Positions 27,197 to 35,747 of a DNA stretch of 64,000 nucleotides are shown here, piece by piece. The number at the start of each line of letters is the position of its first letter. The stretch's first letter is position 1. The stretch lies in contig CADADN010000049.1 in assembly GCA_902786665.1 (NCBI GenBank), forward strand, positions 1 to 64,000, in the 5' to 3' direction. Source of the stretch: an uncultured Prevotellaceae bacterium (GTDB lineage Bacteria > Bacteroidota > Bacteroidia > Bacteroidales > Bacteroidaceae). The notes under the pieces are model-generated. The model was given only the letters and a program-made list of their open reading frames with translations, had not been told where the DNA came from and searched no databases. The position numbers were made by a program, and so were the translations under genes.

Positions 27197-28999
27197 ATGC
27201 AAGACATCAGAAACATCGCCATCATAGCACATGTCGACCATGGCAAGACGACATTGGTCGACAAGATGATGCTCGCGGGAAACCTCTTCCGCGAGGGTAA
27301 GGAAATTGGCAACCAAGTGCTCGACAGCAACGACCTCGAACGGGAAAGAGGTATCACCATTCTCTCGAAGAACGTATCCATCAACTACAAAGGTGTGAAG
27401 ATCAACATCATCGACACTCCGGGACACTCCGACTTCGGTGGGGAGGTGGAACGCGTGCTCAACATGGCCGACGGTTGTCTCCTGCTCGTGGATGCTTTCG
27501 AAGGCCCCATGCCACAGACACGATTCGTGCTGCAAAAGGCGTTGGAGATAGGTCTCAAACCCATCGTCGTGGTCAACAAGGTGGACAAGCCCAACTGCAG
27601 GCCGGAAGAGGTGTATGAGATGGTCTTCGACCTCATGTTCGCACTCAACGCCACGGAAGAGCAATTGGACTTCCCCGTGGTTTATGGCAGTGCCAAGAAC
27701 GGATGGATGGGAGAGGACTACAACAACCCGACTTCAGACATCACCTACCTCCTTGACAAAATCGTGGAGGTCATACCGGCACCAAAGGTCATCGAGGGTA
27801 CACCTCAGATGCTCATCACATCACTCGACTATTCCAACTACACCGGCCGCATCGCCGTGGGACGTGTGCACCGTGGCACCCTGCAAGAGGGAATGGGTAT
27901 CACCATCGCCCATAGGGACGGTACTTCTGAGAAAACAAAAATCAAGGAGTTGCATACCTTTGAGGGCATGGGGCACGTCCGTACCAAAGAGGTGGGGAGC
28001 GGTGACATCTGCGCCATCATCGGACTGGAGAAATTCGAGATTGGAGACACCATCTGCGATTTGGAAAACCCCGAACCGCTGCCACCCATCTCCATCGACG
28101 AACCCACCATGAGCATGCTCTTCACCATCAACGACTCGCCTTTCTTCGGAAGGGAGGGTAAATGGTGCACCTCACGACACATCAACGAAAGACTCCAGAA
28201 GGAACTGGAGAAGAACCTCGCCCTCAAGGTGGAGGAGTTTGATGGCAACACCGACCGTTGGATTGTCAGCGGAAGGGGCGTGCTTCACCTGTCCGTCCTC
28301 ATCGAAACCATGCGACGCGAAGGTTATGAGTTGCAGGTGGGACAGCCGCAGGTCATCTACAAGGAGATTGATGGCAAGAAGTGTGAACCCATCGAGGAAC
28401 TTACCATCAACGTGCCGGATGAGTTTGCAAGCAAGATGATCGACATGGTCACACGACGCAAAGGAGAGGTGGTGTCGATGGAGAGCCAGGGAGAGCGCAC
28501 CAACATCGCTTTCAACATCCCGTCGAGGGGCATCATCGGACTGCGCACCAACGTGCTCACTGCCAGCCAGGGGGAGGCCATCATGGCTCATCGATACAAG
28601 GAGTACCAACCCTTCAAGGGTGAAATCTCAAGACGCGTCAATGGTTCCATGGTGGCCATGGAGACAGGAACGGCTTTCGCCTATTCCATCGACAAGTTGC
28701 AGGACAGGGGGAGTTTCTTCATCGACCCGGGCGAGGAAGTGTATGCAGGACAGGTCGTCGGCGAGCACGTTCACGACAACGACCTTGTCATCAATGTCAC
28801 AAAGGCCAAGCAACTCACCAACGTCAGGGCCAGCGGCAGTGACGAGAAAGCACGCATCATACCCAAGGTGGTCATGAGCCTTGAGGAATGTCTCGAATAC
28901 ATCAAGGCCGACGAGCTCGTGGAGGTCACCCCGAAAAGCATACGCATGAGAAAGGCCATCCTCGACCATAACGACAGAAAGAGAAGTCAAAAGGAATAG
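27197..28999 (+). CDS. typA: Translational GTPase TypA/BipA
   Basis: Ribosome-associated GTPase of the EF-G family, involved in ribosome assembly and stress adaptation. G motifs are intact: AHVDHGKTT (G1, about 12-20), RERGITI (G2), [14 protein letters not shown] (G3) and NKVDKPNC (G4). Domains II, III, V and the BipA-specific C-terminus ([10 protein letters not shown] near 560) follow. The length of 600 aa is standard. A strong terminator hairpin begins within the stop codon. Confidence 0.96.
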   Translation: MQDIRNIAIIAHVDHGKTTLVDKMMLAGNLFREGKEIGNQVLDSNDLERERGITILSKNVSINYKGVKINIIDTPGHSDFGGEVERVLNMADGCLLLVDAFEGPMPQTRFVLQKALEIGLKPIVVVNKVDKPNCRPEEVYEMVFDLMFALNATEEQLDFPVVYGSAKNGWMGEDYNNPTSDITYLLDKIVEVIPAPKVIEGTPQMLITSLDYSNYTGRIAVGRVHRGTLQEGMGITIAHRDGTSEKTKIKELHTFEGMGHVRTKEVGSGDICAIIGLEKFEIGDTICDLENPEPLPPISIDEPTMSMLFTINDSPFFGREGKWCTSRHINERLQKELEKNLALKVEEFDGNTDRWIVSGRGVLHLSVLIETMRREGYELQVGQPQVIYKEIDGKKCEPIEELTINVPDEFASKMIDMVTRRKGEVVSMESQGERTNIAFNIPSRGIIGLRTNVLTASQGEAIMAHRYKEYQPFKGEISRRVNGSMVAMETGTAFAYSIDKLQDRGSFFIDPGEEVYAGQVVGEHVHDNDLVINVTKAKQLTNVRASGSDEKARIIPKVVMSLEECLEYIKADELVEVTPKSIRMRKAILDHNDRKRSQKE

Positions 29000-29030
29000 C
29001 CCTAGAATTTCTAGGGCTTTTCTTTTTCCT
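28998..29030 (+). terminator. Intrinsic terminator of typA
   Basis: AGCCCTAG and CTAGGGCT form an 8-bp stem (extendable by A-T pairs) around AATTT, followed by a T-rich tract. The first stem bases are the last bases of the TAG stop codon. Confidence 0.85.
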
Positions 29031-29051
29031 CCAAAAACGTCCTATTCCCTC

Positions 29052-29735
29052 CTATAATGCCTCGATAAAGGTCTTGGTCACCTCAAACGACCCATCTGCC
29101 ATTCTGCTCCAGAAGTCATAATATTGGGAGGCCTTCTCGTCGCTCAGGGGTACGTCGCTGATGACGCGGAATGACACGAAAGGCACACCATGTAGATAAC
29201 AGGTCTGGGCTATGGCGCAACTCTCCATGTCAACGGCCTTGGCATCGGGGAAATGGCTGAGAATCTTTCTCATTTTCTCACGAGAGTCCACAAACCAGTC
29301 GCCGCTTACCATCAAACCGCCATGGATGGTGGTGGAGCAATTCAGGTGCAAGGCCTTTTCCACCCACTCCTTCCCGGCTTCGTAAAGGGCTGGCATTCCC
29401 ACAAACTGTCCGTAATCCACCTCGCTGCCACAGTAGACGTCGTGGTAGGTGTAGTGTGTGCCCACCACCACGTCGGTCACTTTGAGATGGGTGTCGGCGC
29501 CGCCGGCGCAACCTGTCGACACGATGAGGTCGGGATGGTATCGGTCTATCATTTCCACTGCTCCAACGGCGGCATTCACTTTGCCGATGCCGCATTTCTG
29601 AAGGATTACTTCGTGTGGGCCGATACACCCGGTGATGAAATTCTTGCTACCACTCTGCTCTTCCCTGGGGGTGGAGAGTAGGTTTTGCAACTGGGCAAGT
29701 TCCTTGTCCATTGCTACGATGATTCCTATCTTCAT
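29052..29735 (-). CDS. mtnN: 5'-methylthioadenosine/S-adenosylhomocysteine nucleosidase
   Basis: Cleaves adenine from S-adenosylhomocysteine and methylthioadenosine, feeding LuxS. Glu12 in the N-terminal AMDKE motif, STGCAGGAD (about 93-101), VDMESCAIAQ and the ISDVPLSDE segment with the catalytic Asp match the MTAN family. The length (227 aa) is normal and there is no signal peptide. It converges on typA across the terminator. Together with luxS it completes the activated methyl cycle detoxification step. Confidence 0.93.
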   Translation of the reverse strand: MKIGIIVAMDKELAQLQNLLSTPREEQSGSKNFITGCIGPHEVILQKCGIGKVNAAVGAVEMIDRYHPDLIVSTGCAGGADTHLKVTDVVVGTHYTYHDVYCGSEVDYGQFVGMPALYEAGKEWVEKALHLNCSTTIHGGLMVSGDWFVDSREKMRKILSHFPDAKAVDMESCAIAQTCYLHGVPFVSFRVISDVPLSDEKASQYYDFWSRMADGSFEVTKTFIEAL

Positions 29736-29837
29736 TTTTATTCTTATGTTAAGTTATATAAGTTCCTCAAGTTGGGTAAAAGGGGCGTGAAGAAGGGTTT
29801 AAAGAATTCATTTCCTCTTAAAAGGGGGTAAATATGA

Positions 29838-29896
29838 GCATATGTCCCTTTAACTCCCCTTTAACTCCTCTTCAACAAAACTCCCCTTTAACTTCC
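29838..29896. repeat. Dispersed TTTAACTCC repeat, copy 3
   Basis: Begins CATATGTCCCTTTAACTCC and continues with CCTTTAACTCCTC and CAACAAAACTCC units. It lies in the 510-bp gene-free gap 29736-30246, which otherwise holds two palindromes and copy 4. Confidence 0.75.
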
Positions 29897-29950
29897 GAAA
29901 AAAGTGCGACCTGTAATGTTGGTCGTCACACCAAGAATTCCCCCGAAGTC

Positions 29951-29975
29951 GTAGGGGCGGGTCTTGTGCCCGCCT
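29951..29975. other. GC-rich intergenic hairpin
   Basis: GGGGCGGGTCTTGTGCCCGCC can fold into a stem of about six GC pairs. It stands 30-40 bp left of the perfect inverted repeat at 30001; there is no T-tract. Confidence 0.45.
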
Positions 29976-30000
29976 GCCGCCAAGAGGTCGGTGCCAGGTG

Positions 30001-30038
30001 GTAGAGACGGGATACATCCCGTCGTATCCCGTCTCTAC
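30001..30038. repeat. Perfect 15-bp inverted repeat
   Basis: GTAGAGACGGGATAC at 30001-30015 and its exact reverse complement at 30024-30038 flank ATCCCGTC. A shortened relative (GAGACGGGATTCTTCCCGTC) lies near 24666. It is noncoding and not followed by a T-tract. Confidence 0.85.
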
Positions 30039-30103
30039 AATTGCACACCGAGCCGTTTGGCGTGGCATTCCTTTCATTTCATCCTTACAGGTTGAAAAAG
30101 TGT

Positions 30104-30206
30104 ACATATGTCCCTTTAACTCCCTTTTAACTTCCCTTTAACTCCTCTTCAACAAAACTCCTCTTCAACAAAACTCCTCTTCAACAAAACTCTCCTTTAA
30201 CTCCAG
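30104..30206. repeat. Dispersed TTTAACTCC repeat, copy 4
   Basis: Starts ACATATGTCCCTTTAACTCC and includes three CTCTTCAACAAAACTC units in tandem. It lies downstream of the TPR-CHAT gene stop on the opposite strand. Confidence 0.8.
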
Positions 30207-30246
30207 AAAGTTCAGCGAATGCGTAAGTTATGGTTGCTGTTTAACG

Positions 30247-33039
30247 TTATTCCATCCCGTCGAGCAGGATGAAGGCCGCCCAATAGTATGGGTCGGTGTA
30301 GGGACGCTTCATTACGGTGGTGCGGTTTCGCTTGGCGCGGATGGAGATGGCTCGCCTACTGCTGGTGCGGCTTTCCGCCTCCACCTCCATCGTGCGGAGG
30401 TCGGTCTGGGCACGACGAAGGGCCTCGTGTTTGTCCACGCCGTCCATCAGGTATTTGTAGAAATTGTTCATCAGCAGGCGTGTGGCGTGGTCGTCCACTT
30501 TCCACAGGCTCATCAGAATGGCGTTGGCGCCGGCTTTCTTGAAACCGCGTTGCAGACCGAAGACACCGTCGCCGGTGATCTTTCCCAAGCCGGTTTGGCA
30601 GGCGGAGAGAACAAGCAGGTCGACGCCGCGTAGGTCGAGCATGGAAATCTCTTTCGCTGTCAGCACGCCGTCTTCGGTCGTTTGAAGGCTGTTGTCGCCT
30701 GTCAATGTGTGATTGGCACCAGCCAGCAGCAGGCCGGAGCGCGTGAGGGCCTTGTCGGCATCGTCCATGTTGCCATAGGTGGAGAGGAACATCAGACGGT
30801 CGTCCATGCCGCCCTCGCGCACTTCACTGTCGGTCCAGTAGAAACCGTGCGTGGCGATGTGGATGATGGTGGGGGCATGGCCGGAGAGGTGCTTGAATGA
30901 CTTTTCCGAGGCATCGCCTTTCGTATGCAGGTTGATGGAGAGTTCGTTGTCGCTCACCATATGGCTGATGTCCTCCACTTCCTTGCGTGTCCCAGGCAGG
31001 TATTTGGCGCCGCCCTTCAATTTCTTTGAGGCTTGAGGGTCGTCGGTCGACGTGTCATTGTCGAGGTTGCTGTCGTAGTTCACACCGCCGTAAATGGCAG
31101 CGTCGGAGTAGGACACCTTCGTGTGTTCGCGGGCAAGGGCGATTTCACGCGTGGACGAGAGCCGATAGAAGAGCCAATGGTCCATCAGCAGTCCTTGGCT
31201 CTCTTCCCAGTGGGGCAGCGATTCTATGCCTATGTTGTAGAGTTCGCCGGCGGGGGAGAAATAGACGTTGTGTGCCTTTTCAAGATAGGGGGCGAGGGGT
31301 TGCCACACCAATTGGGTCACCTTGTTGGTGGTGTAGATGTCTTTCGTACGGATGGAAGAGAGTTGCGCCCCACTCATCAGCGGCACGAAAGTGGGTTTGC
31401 GCATCTCCCTGGTGAGCACGATGGCGGCATATTGCTCCTCGCCCTTGGTGTTGGGAAAGCACAAGAACTCTACGGCTATGTCGCCGGGATGGAGTTGGCG
31501 GTGGATGCGTTCCCAGTCGATGCGAAGAGGTTTGGTGTAGTTGCCGTAAGTCTTCGACTTTTTCACCAACCTGCGCTCTTGCTTGGTGATGACGGCTTGT
31601 AGCGAATCGGTGTTGATGGTGCGCTTTGATTTCGGAAGAGCATATTGGTGGGTGAGCAGTGCTTGGTTGTACTGTAGTTGGTGATAGGCATCGATGAGAA
31701 GGGTGTCGCCGCTTTCCATCAGCAGGTTGGCCATCTCCAACTCGCTGTTGAGCAACAGGCCCTTGGCCAGAAGGGTGGCGTTGTAGGCACTGGACACCAT
31801 GCCGTCGCTGGGGGCTTGCCATACAAGTTGGGGAAGCGTACGGGTGAACCATGGCTTCACGCGGAGCCAGAAGAGGTCGCGCTCGCTGGAGGTGAGGTCG
31901 GCAAAGGTGTTGAGGATGGACTTGGAATAGAAATTGGTGGCTTTCAGTGCGTAGAAAGAGGCTGAGTCGGGTTGGTTGTCGGAGGAGAAGTAGATGGCCA
32001 TCTTGCACATGGAGTGGGCATAGGAGAGATGTTGCTCTCCAAGCAGGCGCCGGCGCAGCTGTAGGGTTTCCCTGCCATAACTCACGGCTTCCGGATAATG
32101 CCCCAATGCGTGATGGTAACTGGCCATGTTGCTGGTCGACTCGGCATATTCCGGATGGTCCACCCCAAGCGTCTCGCGGCGGATGGAAAGGGCTTCGTTG
32201 CCGTATTGGAGGGCTTTCTCGTAGTCGCCGACCATCATAAGGTAGTCGGCCATGTTGCTTAGGGCGGTGGCATAGTCGGGATGGTGCTTTCCAAGCAATT
32301 TCTCGCGCAGCGCAAGTGCCTGGCTTTCCAGACGGATGGCTTCTTGGTATTCTTCCTTGAAATAGTGATACTTGGCAAGGTTGTTGAGTGACTGGGCGTA
32401 ATCCAAGCTTTCCGTGCCGGTCGCCTTTTCCCTGATGTTCAGGGCAAGGGTGCCGAGGCGAAGGGCTTCGTCATAGTTGCCGATGCGGGAGTAATAGCCG
32501 GCCAGATTGCTTGCCGACTGGGCATAGTCGGCATCGTCGGTGCCTGAAAGTTGCCCGCGTAGCTCCATCGCCTTGCGTCCAAGGCGGATGGCTTCGATGT
32601 AATGGCCCAGATAGGCGTGGTAGCGGGCTGTGTTGTTAAGCGATTGGGCATATTCCAAACTGTTCTTGCCGCATGTCTCTTCGCGAAGGGTGAGGGCGGC
32701 GTTGCCAAGACGGAGAGCTTCCTCGTAGGAGCCTGTGTGGGAATAACTTCCTGCAAGGTCGGAGAGGGCTTGGGCATAACCGGCGTTTTGGGTGCCATGC
32801 AAACGCTCGGTGGCATCGAGTGCCCGCTTTCCCCATGTTATCGCTTCCTTCGAACGCCCGGTGTGATTCAACTCTTTGGCGAGACGGAGGGCATCGGCAA
32901 TGAAGGCGTTGTCTTCCGCTCCGGAGGGTACGGTGGCCAGACGATGCTCCAAAGTGTCTTGGGGCAGCGGTTGTGCGATGACCGGCATGCACAAAGCTGT
33001 CGACAACAGGAGGGTGAGCAACTTGGAGGCGTTTCGCAT
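30247..33039 (-). CDS. Exported TPR-CHAT caspase-like protease
   Basis: A 930-aa protein with a signal peptide (ending PVIAQ, about residue 23), about eight 42-residue kinesin-light-chain-type TPRs (about 60-400, pattern YAQSLNNLA and YEEALRLG), a helical linker, and a C-terminal CHAT domain. The caspase-like dyad is intact: His731 in IHIATHGFYW and Cys814 in LVLSACQTGLG, so it should be an active Cys protease. Export is notable because characterised TPR-CHAT proteases are cytosolic. The gene follows an exported unknown protein by 10 nt, and that protein is a candidate substrate or partner; this is inferred. Start ATG 33039 is supported by the signal peptide. Confidence 0.85.
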   Translation of the reverse strand: MRNASKLLTLLLSTALCMPVIAQPLPQDTLEHRLATVPSGAEDNAFIADALRLAKELNHTGRSKEAITWGKRALDATERLHGTQNAGYAQALSDLAGSYSHTGSYEEALRLGNAALTLREETCGKNSLEYAQSLNNTARYHAYLGHYIEAIRLGRKAMELRGQLSGTDDADYAQSASNLAGYYSRIGNYDEALRLGTLALNIREKATGTESLDYAQSLNNLAKYHYFKEEYQEAIRLESQALALREKLLGKHHPDYATALSNMADYLMMVGDYEKALQYGNEALSIRRETLGVDHPEYAESTSNMASYHHALGHYPEAVSYGRETLQLRRRLLGEQHLSYAHSMCKMAIYFSSDNQPDSASFYALKATNFYSKSILNTFADLTSSERDLFWLRVKPWFTRTLPQLVWQAPSDGMVSSAYNATLLAKGLLLNSELEMANLLMESGDTLLIDAYHQLQYNQALLTHQYALPKSKRTINTDSLQAVITKQERRLVKKSKTYGNYTKPLRIDWERIHRQLHPGDIAVEFLCFPNTKGEEQYAAIVLTREMRKPTFVPLMSGAQLSSIRTKDIYTTNKVTQLVWQPLAPYLEKAHNVYFSPAGELYNIGIESLPHWEESQGLLMDHWLFYRLSSTREIALAREHTKVSYSDAAIYGGVNYDSNLDNDTSTDDPQASKKLKGGAKYLPGTRKEVEDISHMVSDNELSINLHTKGDASEKSFKHLSGHAPTIIHIATHGFYWTDSEVREGGMDDRLMFLSTYGNMDDADKALTRSGLLLAGANHTLTGDNSLQTTEDGVLTAKEISMLDLRGVDLLVLSACQTGLGKITGDGVFGLQRGFKKAGANAILMSLWKVDDHATRLLMNNFYKYLMDGVDKHEALRRAQTDLRTMEVEAESRTSSRRAISIRAKRNRTTVMKRPYTDPYYWAAFILLDGME

Positions 33040-33049
33040 AGGATGTCGC

Positions 33050-34204
33050 TTATTTGGATTCCAAGCCCATACGGTTGATCAGGTCGTTGGAGATGTATTT
33101 GGCGGGGGCTTTCAGCGTGGTGATCACCCACGAATGGGTGATTTCGTTCCAGTCTTGCTTGGATACGATTTCCCAACTTTGTTCGAGCAATCCCAGTTCC
33201 TTGCCTTTCTTTGCCAATTCTTTGCGGTGCTTGTAGTCGCTTTTCCAGTTGGCGCGGTAGGCATCGGTCACGTCGCAAGTCTCCTTGATGCTCACTGAGA
33301 GCTTGTATTCACCAGTGCCCCAGCAGTCCTTGAAGTTGTCGTGCTCGTCGCGGAAGCCACTGTAGGAACGGGGGACGATGAAACATTCGCCGGTGACTTG
33401 GTAACGGGATGGCTCGTCGGCATGGCGGACATAGCGAAGGAAACCTTTTTCATCAAGATTGTTCTCGTTGACGGGAACGTTGATATGGAAGGTGCCCAAC
33501 TCTTGGTTCTTTTGCAACTGCACGATTTCGTTCATCCATGAAGAAGAGATGGTGATGTCCATGGAGAGGGTGAAATCCTTGCGCTCCTCAAATGAATAAG
33601 GTATCGACAGTTGGGTGTTGGGGAGGTTGGAGTGCGTGGGACTGAGGATGAGGGTGTCGAGCACAAGTTCAAACTTGGAATGGTTGATGATGCGGTGGAG
33701 TTTGCTGCGGTCGATATGGCAGGAGATGTAGAACAGGGTGTCCTTGTCGGAGGTGCGCAGGCAGCCGATGCCGTCGAAACGCATGCCCTTCGGGTCCATC
33801 GCACCATCGAAGGAGGGGGCGTCGTAGAAATCGCTCATCTCGGATACGGAGTTGATGACGGTTTGGAAGACGTTCTCTTTCTTCACCGCCTCTTCCCATT
33901 CTTTCTTCATGCGCGCGTTGCGTGTGACGAGGGCGCCGATGGCTGTCACACCCATGTCGATGAAGGTGGAGACGTAACCTGAGGCGATGCCTTTCATCGA
34001 ATTGCCGGTGGCGGAGAGAATGTCGCCAAGATAGCCGCGCGAGGAGTCGCGCTCGTCGTTAAGCTTGCTGATGTCGTTGGCCAATTCGTCGCTGGTGTAA
34101 ACGAAAGTCTTGTATTCCATGACTTGTGCTTGAAGGGTCTGGCTGGCCATGCAGAGCAAAAGGATGATGACCTTTCTTGTCCAAAATGTGGTTCTTGGTG
34201 TCAT
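33050..34204 (-). CDS. Exported protein of unknown family, partner of TPR-CHAT gene
   Basis: I do not recognise this 384-aa protein. It has a signal peptide (RKVIILLLCMASQTLQAQ, about residues 10-27) and then a charged segment. A Gly/Ala-rich hydrophobic stretch around 57-95 (GYLGDILSATGNSMKGIASG, then FIDMGVTAIGALV) is followed by Lys/Glu-rich helix. The remainder looks like beta-rich globular structure with several Cys and a charged C-terminal helix. The hydrophobic stretch could insert into a membrane or be a coiled oligomerisation region. It lies 60 nt after the GH25 gene and 10 nt before the TPR-CHAT gene, with no promoter-like box between, so the genes likely share a transcript. Confidence 0.75.
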   Translation of the reverse strand: MTPRTTFWTRKVIILLLCMASQTLQAQVMEYKTFVYTSDELANDISKLNDERDSSRGYLGDILSATGNSMKGIASGYVSTFIDMGVTAIGALVTRNARMKKEWEEAVKKENVFQTVINSVSEMSDFYDAPSFDGAMDPKGMRFDGIGCLRTSDKDTLFYISCHIDRSKLHRIINHSKFELVLDTLILSPTHSNLPNTQLSIPYSFEERKDFTLSMDITISSSWMNEIVQLQKNQELGTFHINVPVNENNLDEKGFLRYVRHADEPSRYQVTGECFIVPRSYSGFRDEHDNFKDCWGTGEYKLSVSIKETCDVTDAYRANWKSDYKHRKELAKKGKELGLLEQSWEIVSKQDWNEITHSWVITTLKAPAKYISNDLINRMGLESK

Positions 34205-34264
34205 TTCTTGATTCTTTATGTTTGTGATTCTTCTTGCTGTCGTGTTTCTTCGTGTTCCGGATGG

Positions 34265-35065
34265 TCAGAGCATGATGTCGCGGACGGATGTGCCATTCTC
34301 GAACTTGTCGAGGTCGACGAGGTTGGGGATGCCGTCAATGCGCCCTTTCTCTGAGTATTGCCAAAGATTGTGCTTGCCTGGGCCGTGAAGGCGGGGGGCT
34401 GACTTGCCATAACGGGCAATGAAGATGTAATATTTGTTGAATTCCGGTGCCAGCATCTTGTTGTAAAAATCCAAAGGACAGTAGAGCAGTGGGTATTTCC
34501 CATATTCTTTCTTGGCCAGTTGCATGAACTCATCAAGGCTCTTCTGCAAATCCTTGCGGCTGATGTTATGCACCCCATCCTCCTCCACATCGACCATTGG
34601 CAGCAGGTCCTGCTTGTCTTTTGGCACATTGCGTTTGAAATGGGCAAACTGCTCTTTTGCAGAACGGTTGGAGGTGAAGAAATGGTAACTCCCGACGGGT
34701 ATGCCGACATCGCGGGCACCTTTAAGGTTGGTCTTGTATTTCCTGTCCAACAAGGAGGCGCCCTCGGTGGCCTTGATGTAGACAAACTTGATTTTGCGGT
34801 TGGCTTTCACCTTCTTCCAATTGATCTTGCCTTGGTATTTGGAGATGTCGATGCCGTCGTAATCGGCAGATGTCTCATAAGAGGTGGAGGGGAATAGGCT
34901 GTCAAGGATGTTCGGAAAGAAATGGTGGACGACAAAAAGGAGGGCGACAATGCCTGCCAGCCATGCCAACAGCCGTTTCTTATGACGTCGTTGTTTCTTC
35001 CACCAATTGCCAAGTGGGAAACCAGACCTCTTGCGCCTCTTGCGCCTTCGCTTTTTTGTAGTCAT
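34265..35065 (-). CDS. GH25-family lysozyme-like muramidase, membrane-anchored
   Basis: Predicted N-acetylmuramidase cleaving peptidoglycan. A Lys/Arg-rich N-terminus precedes one membrane helix (RLLAWLAGIVALLFVVHHFF, about 32-51), so the enzyme faces the periplasm. The GH25 signatures are GIDISKYQGKINW (about 69-81), GSYHFF, the acidic MVDVEEDG active-site strand and LWQYSEKGRIDGI near the C-terminus. ATG 35065 overlaps the amidase stop (ATGA), showing translational coupling; the longer frame to 35158 lies inside the amidase gene. The pair amidase plus muramidase suggests joint wall turnover or attack. Confidence 0.88.
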   Translation of the reverse strand: MTTKKRRRKRRKRSGFPLGNWWKKQRRHKKRLLAWLAGIVALLFVVHHFFPNILDSLFPSTSYETSADYDGIDISKYQGKINWKKVKANRKIKFVYIKATEGASLLDRKYKTNLKGARDVGIPVGSYHFFTSNRSAKEQFAHFKRNVPKDKQDLLPMVDVEEDGVHNISRKDLQKSLDEFMQLAKKEYGKYPLLYCPLDFYNKMLAPEFNKYYIFIARYGKSAPRLHGPGKHNLWQYSEKGRIDGIPNLVDLDKFENGTSVRDIML

Positions 35066-35685
35066 TCTGATAGGGATTGTATGGAGTCGAGTGACACTTT
35101 CAAGGCATCCATGAACCTCGAATAGTCTGAAGAGGAGATGTCCACCTTGGTCTTGCAACGTTTCTCTGTGGGATGATGGTGGATGAAGTTGTCGCGCACC
35201 ATCTTGTGCGTCACGATGTTGTCAAGAGGGATGTGGCGCTCTGTGATGAGGGGCAGAAGGAATTCCACTCCGCTTCCTATCTGTTCCTTGGTCAGAGGCA
35301 CTTGGGCGGTGTTGCCTTGAAACTCCACGCCGATGCAGAAGTTGTTGCAGCGCTCACGCCCGTTGAGGATGGACTTGCCTGCATGATAGGTGACGGCGGT
35401 AAGGGGGGCAAGGATGTAGCGTGTGCCGTCGGTGTCGATGACAACGTGTGAACTCACCCCACCAGGGCGTGTCAGCTCTTTAAGGGCGGCTTCCAAAGTG
35501 GGAAGGGCGGTGTGGTGGAGGACGACGCCAAGCATCTCGTTCAATGTGTCTCGTTCGATGTTCGGCGTGGGATGGCTGACTTCGCGATAATGATTCTTTG
35601 CCATTGGCGTGGGGCGGTCTTCCGTGCAAGCGACAGTGGCGATTACCACTATGGAAGCTAGCAGCCATGATACAAATGTTCTCAT
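35062..35685 (-). CDS. N-acetylmuramoyl-L-alanine amidase (Amidase_2/PGRP fold)
   Basis: Zn-dependent amidase expected to cut the amide bond between MurNAc and the stem peptide. The N-terminal segment ends ATVAC, a plausible lipobox (Cys20), so it may be a lipoprotein. Seen: VLHHTA with the first Zn His (about 56-61), SHVVIDTDGTRY, YHAGKS, and THKMVRDN with the second Zn His, then a KRCKTKVD segment where the third ligand usually lies. It overlaps the GH25 gene by 4 bases and is 62 nt downstream of the DUF445 gene; no TAnnTTTG box is in that gap. Confidence 0.88.
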   Translation of the reverse strand: MRTFVSWLLASIVVIATVACTEDRPTPMAKNHYREVSHPTPNIERDTLNEMLGVVLHHTALPTLEAALKELTRPGGVSSHVVIDTDGTRYILAPLTAVTYHAGKSILNGRERCNNFCIGVEFQGNTAQVPLTKEQIGSGVEFLLPLITERHIPLDNIVTHKMVRDNFIHHHPTEKRCKTKVDISSSDYSRFMDALKVSLDSIQSLSE

Positions 35686-35747
35686 TCGTGGTGTTTTTTT
35701 CTTGTCGTCTTTGGGGTGGTGGCTCGTAGATTTCTATAGAAGGGATG

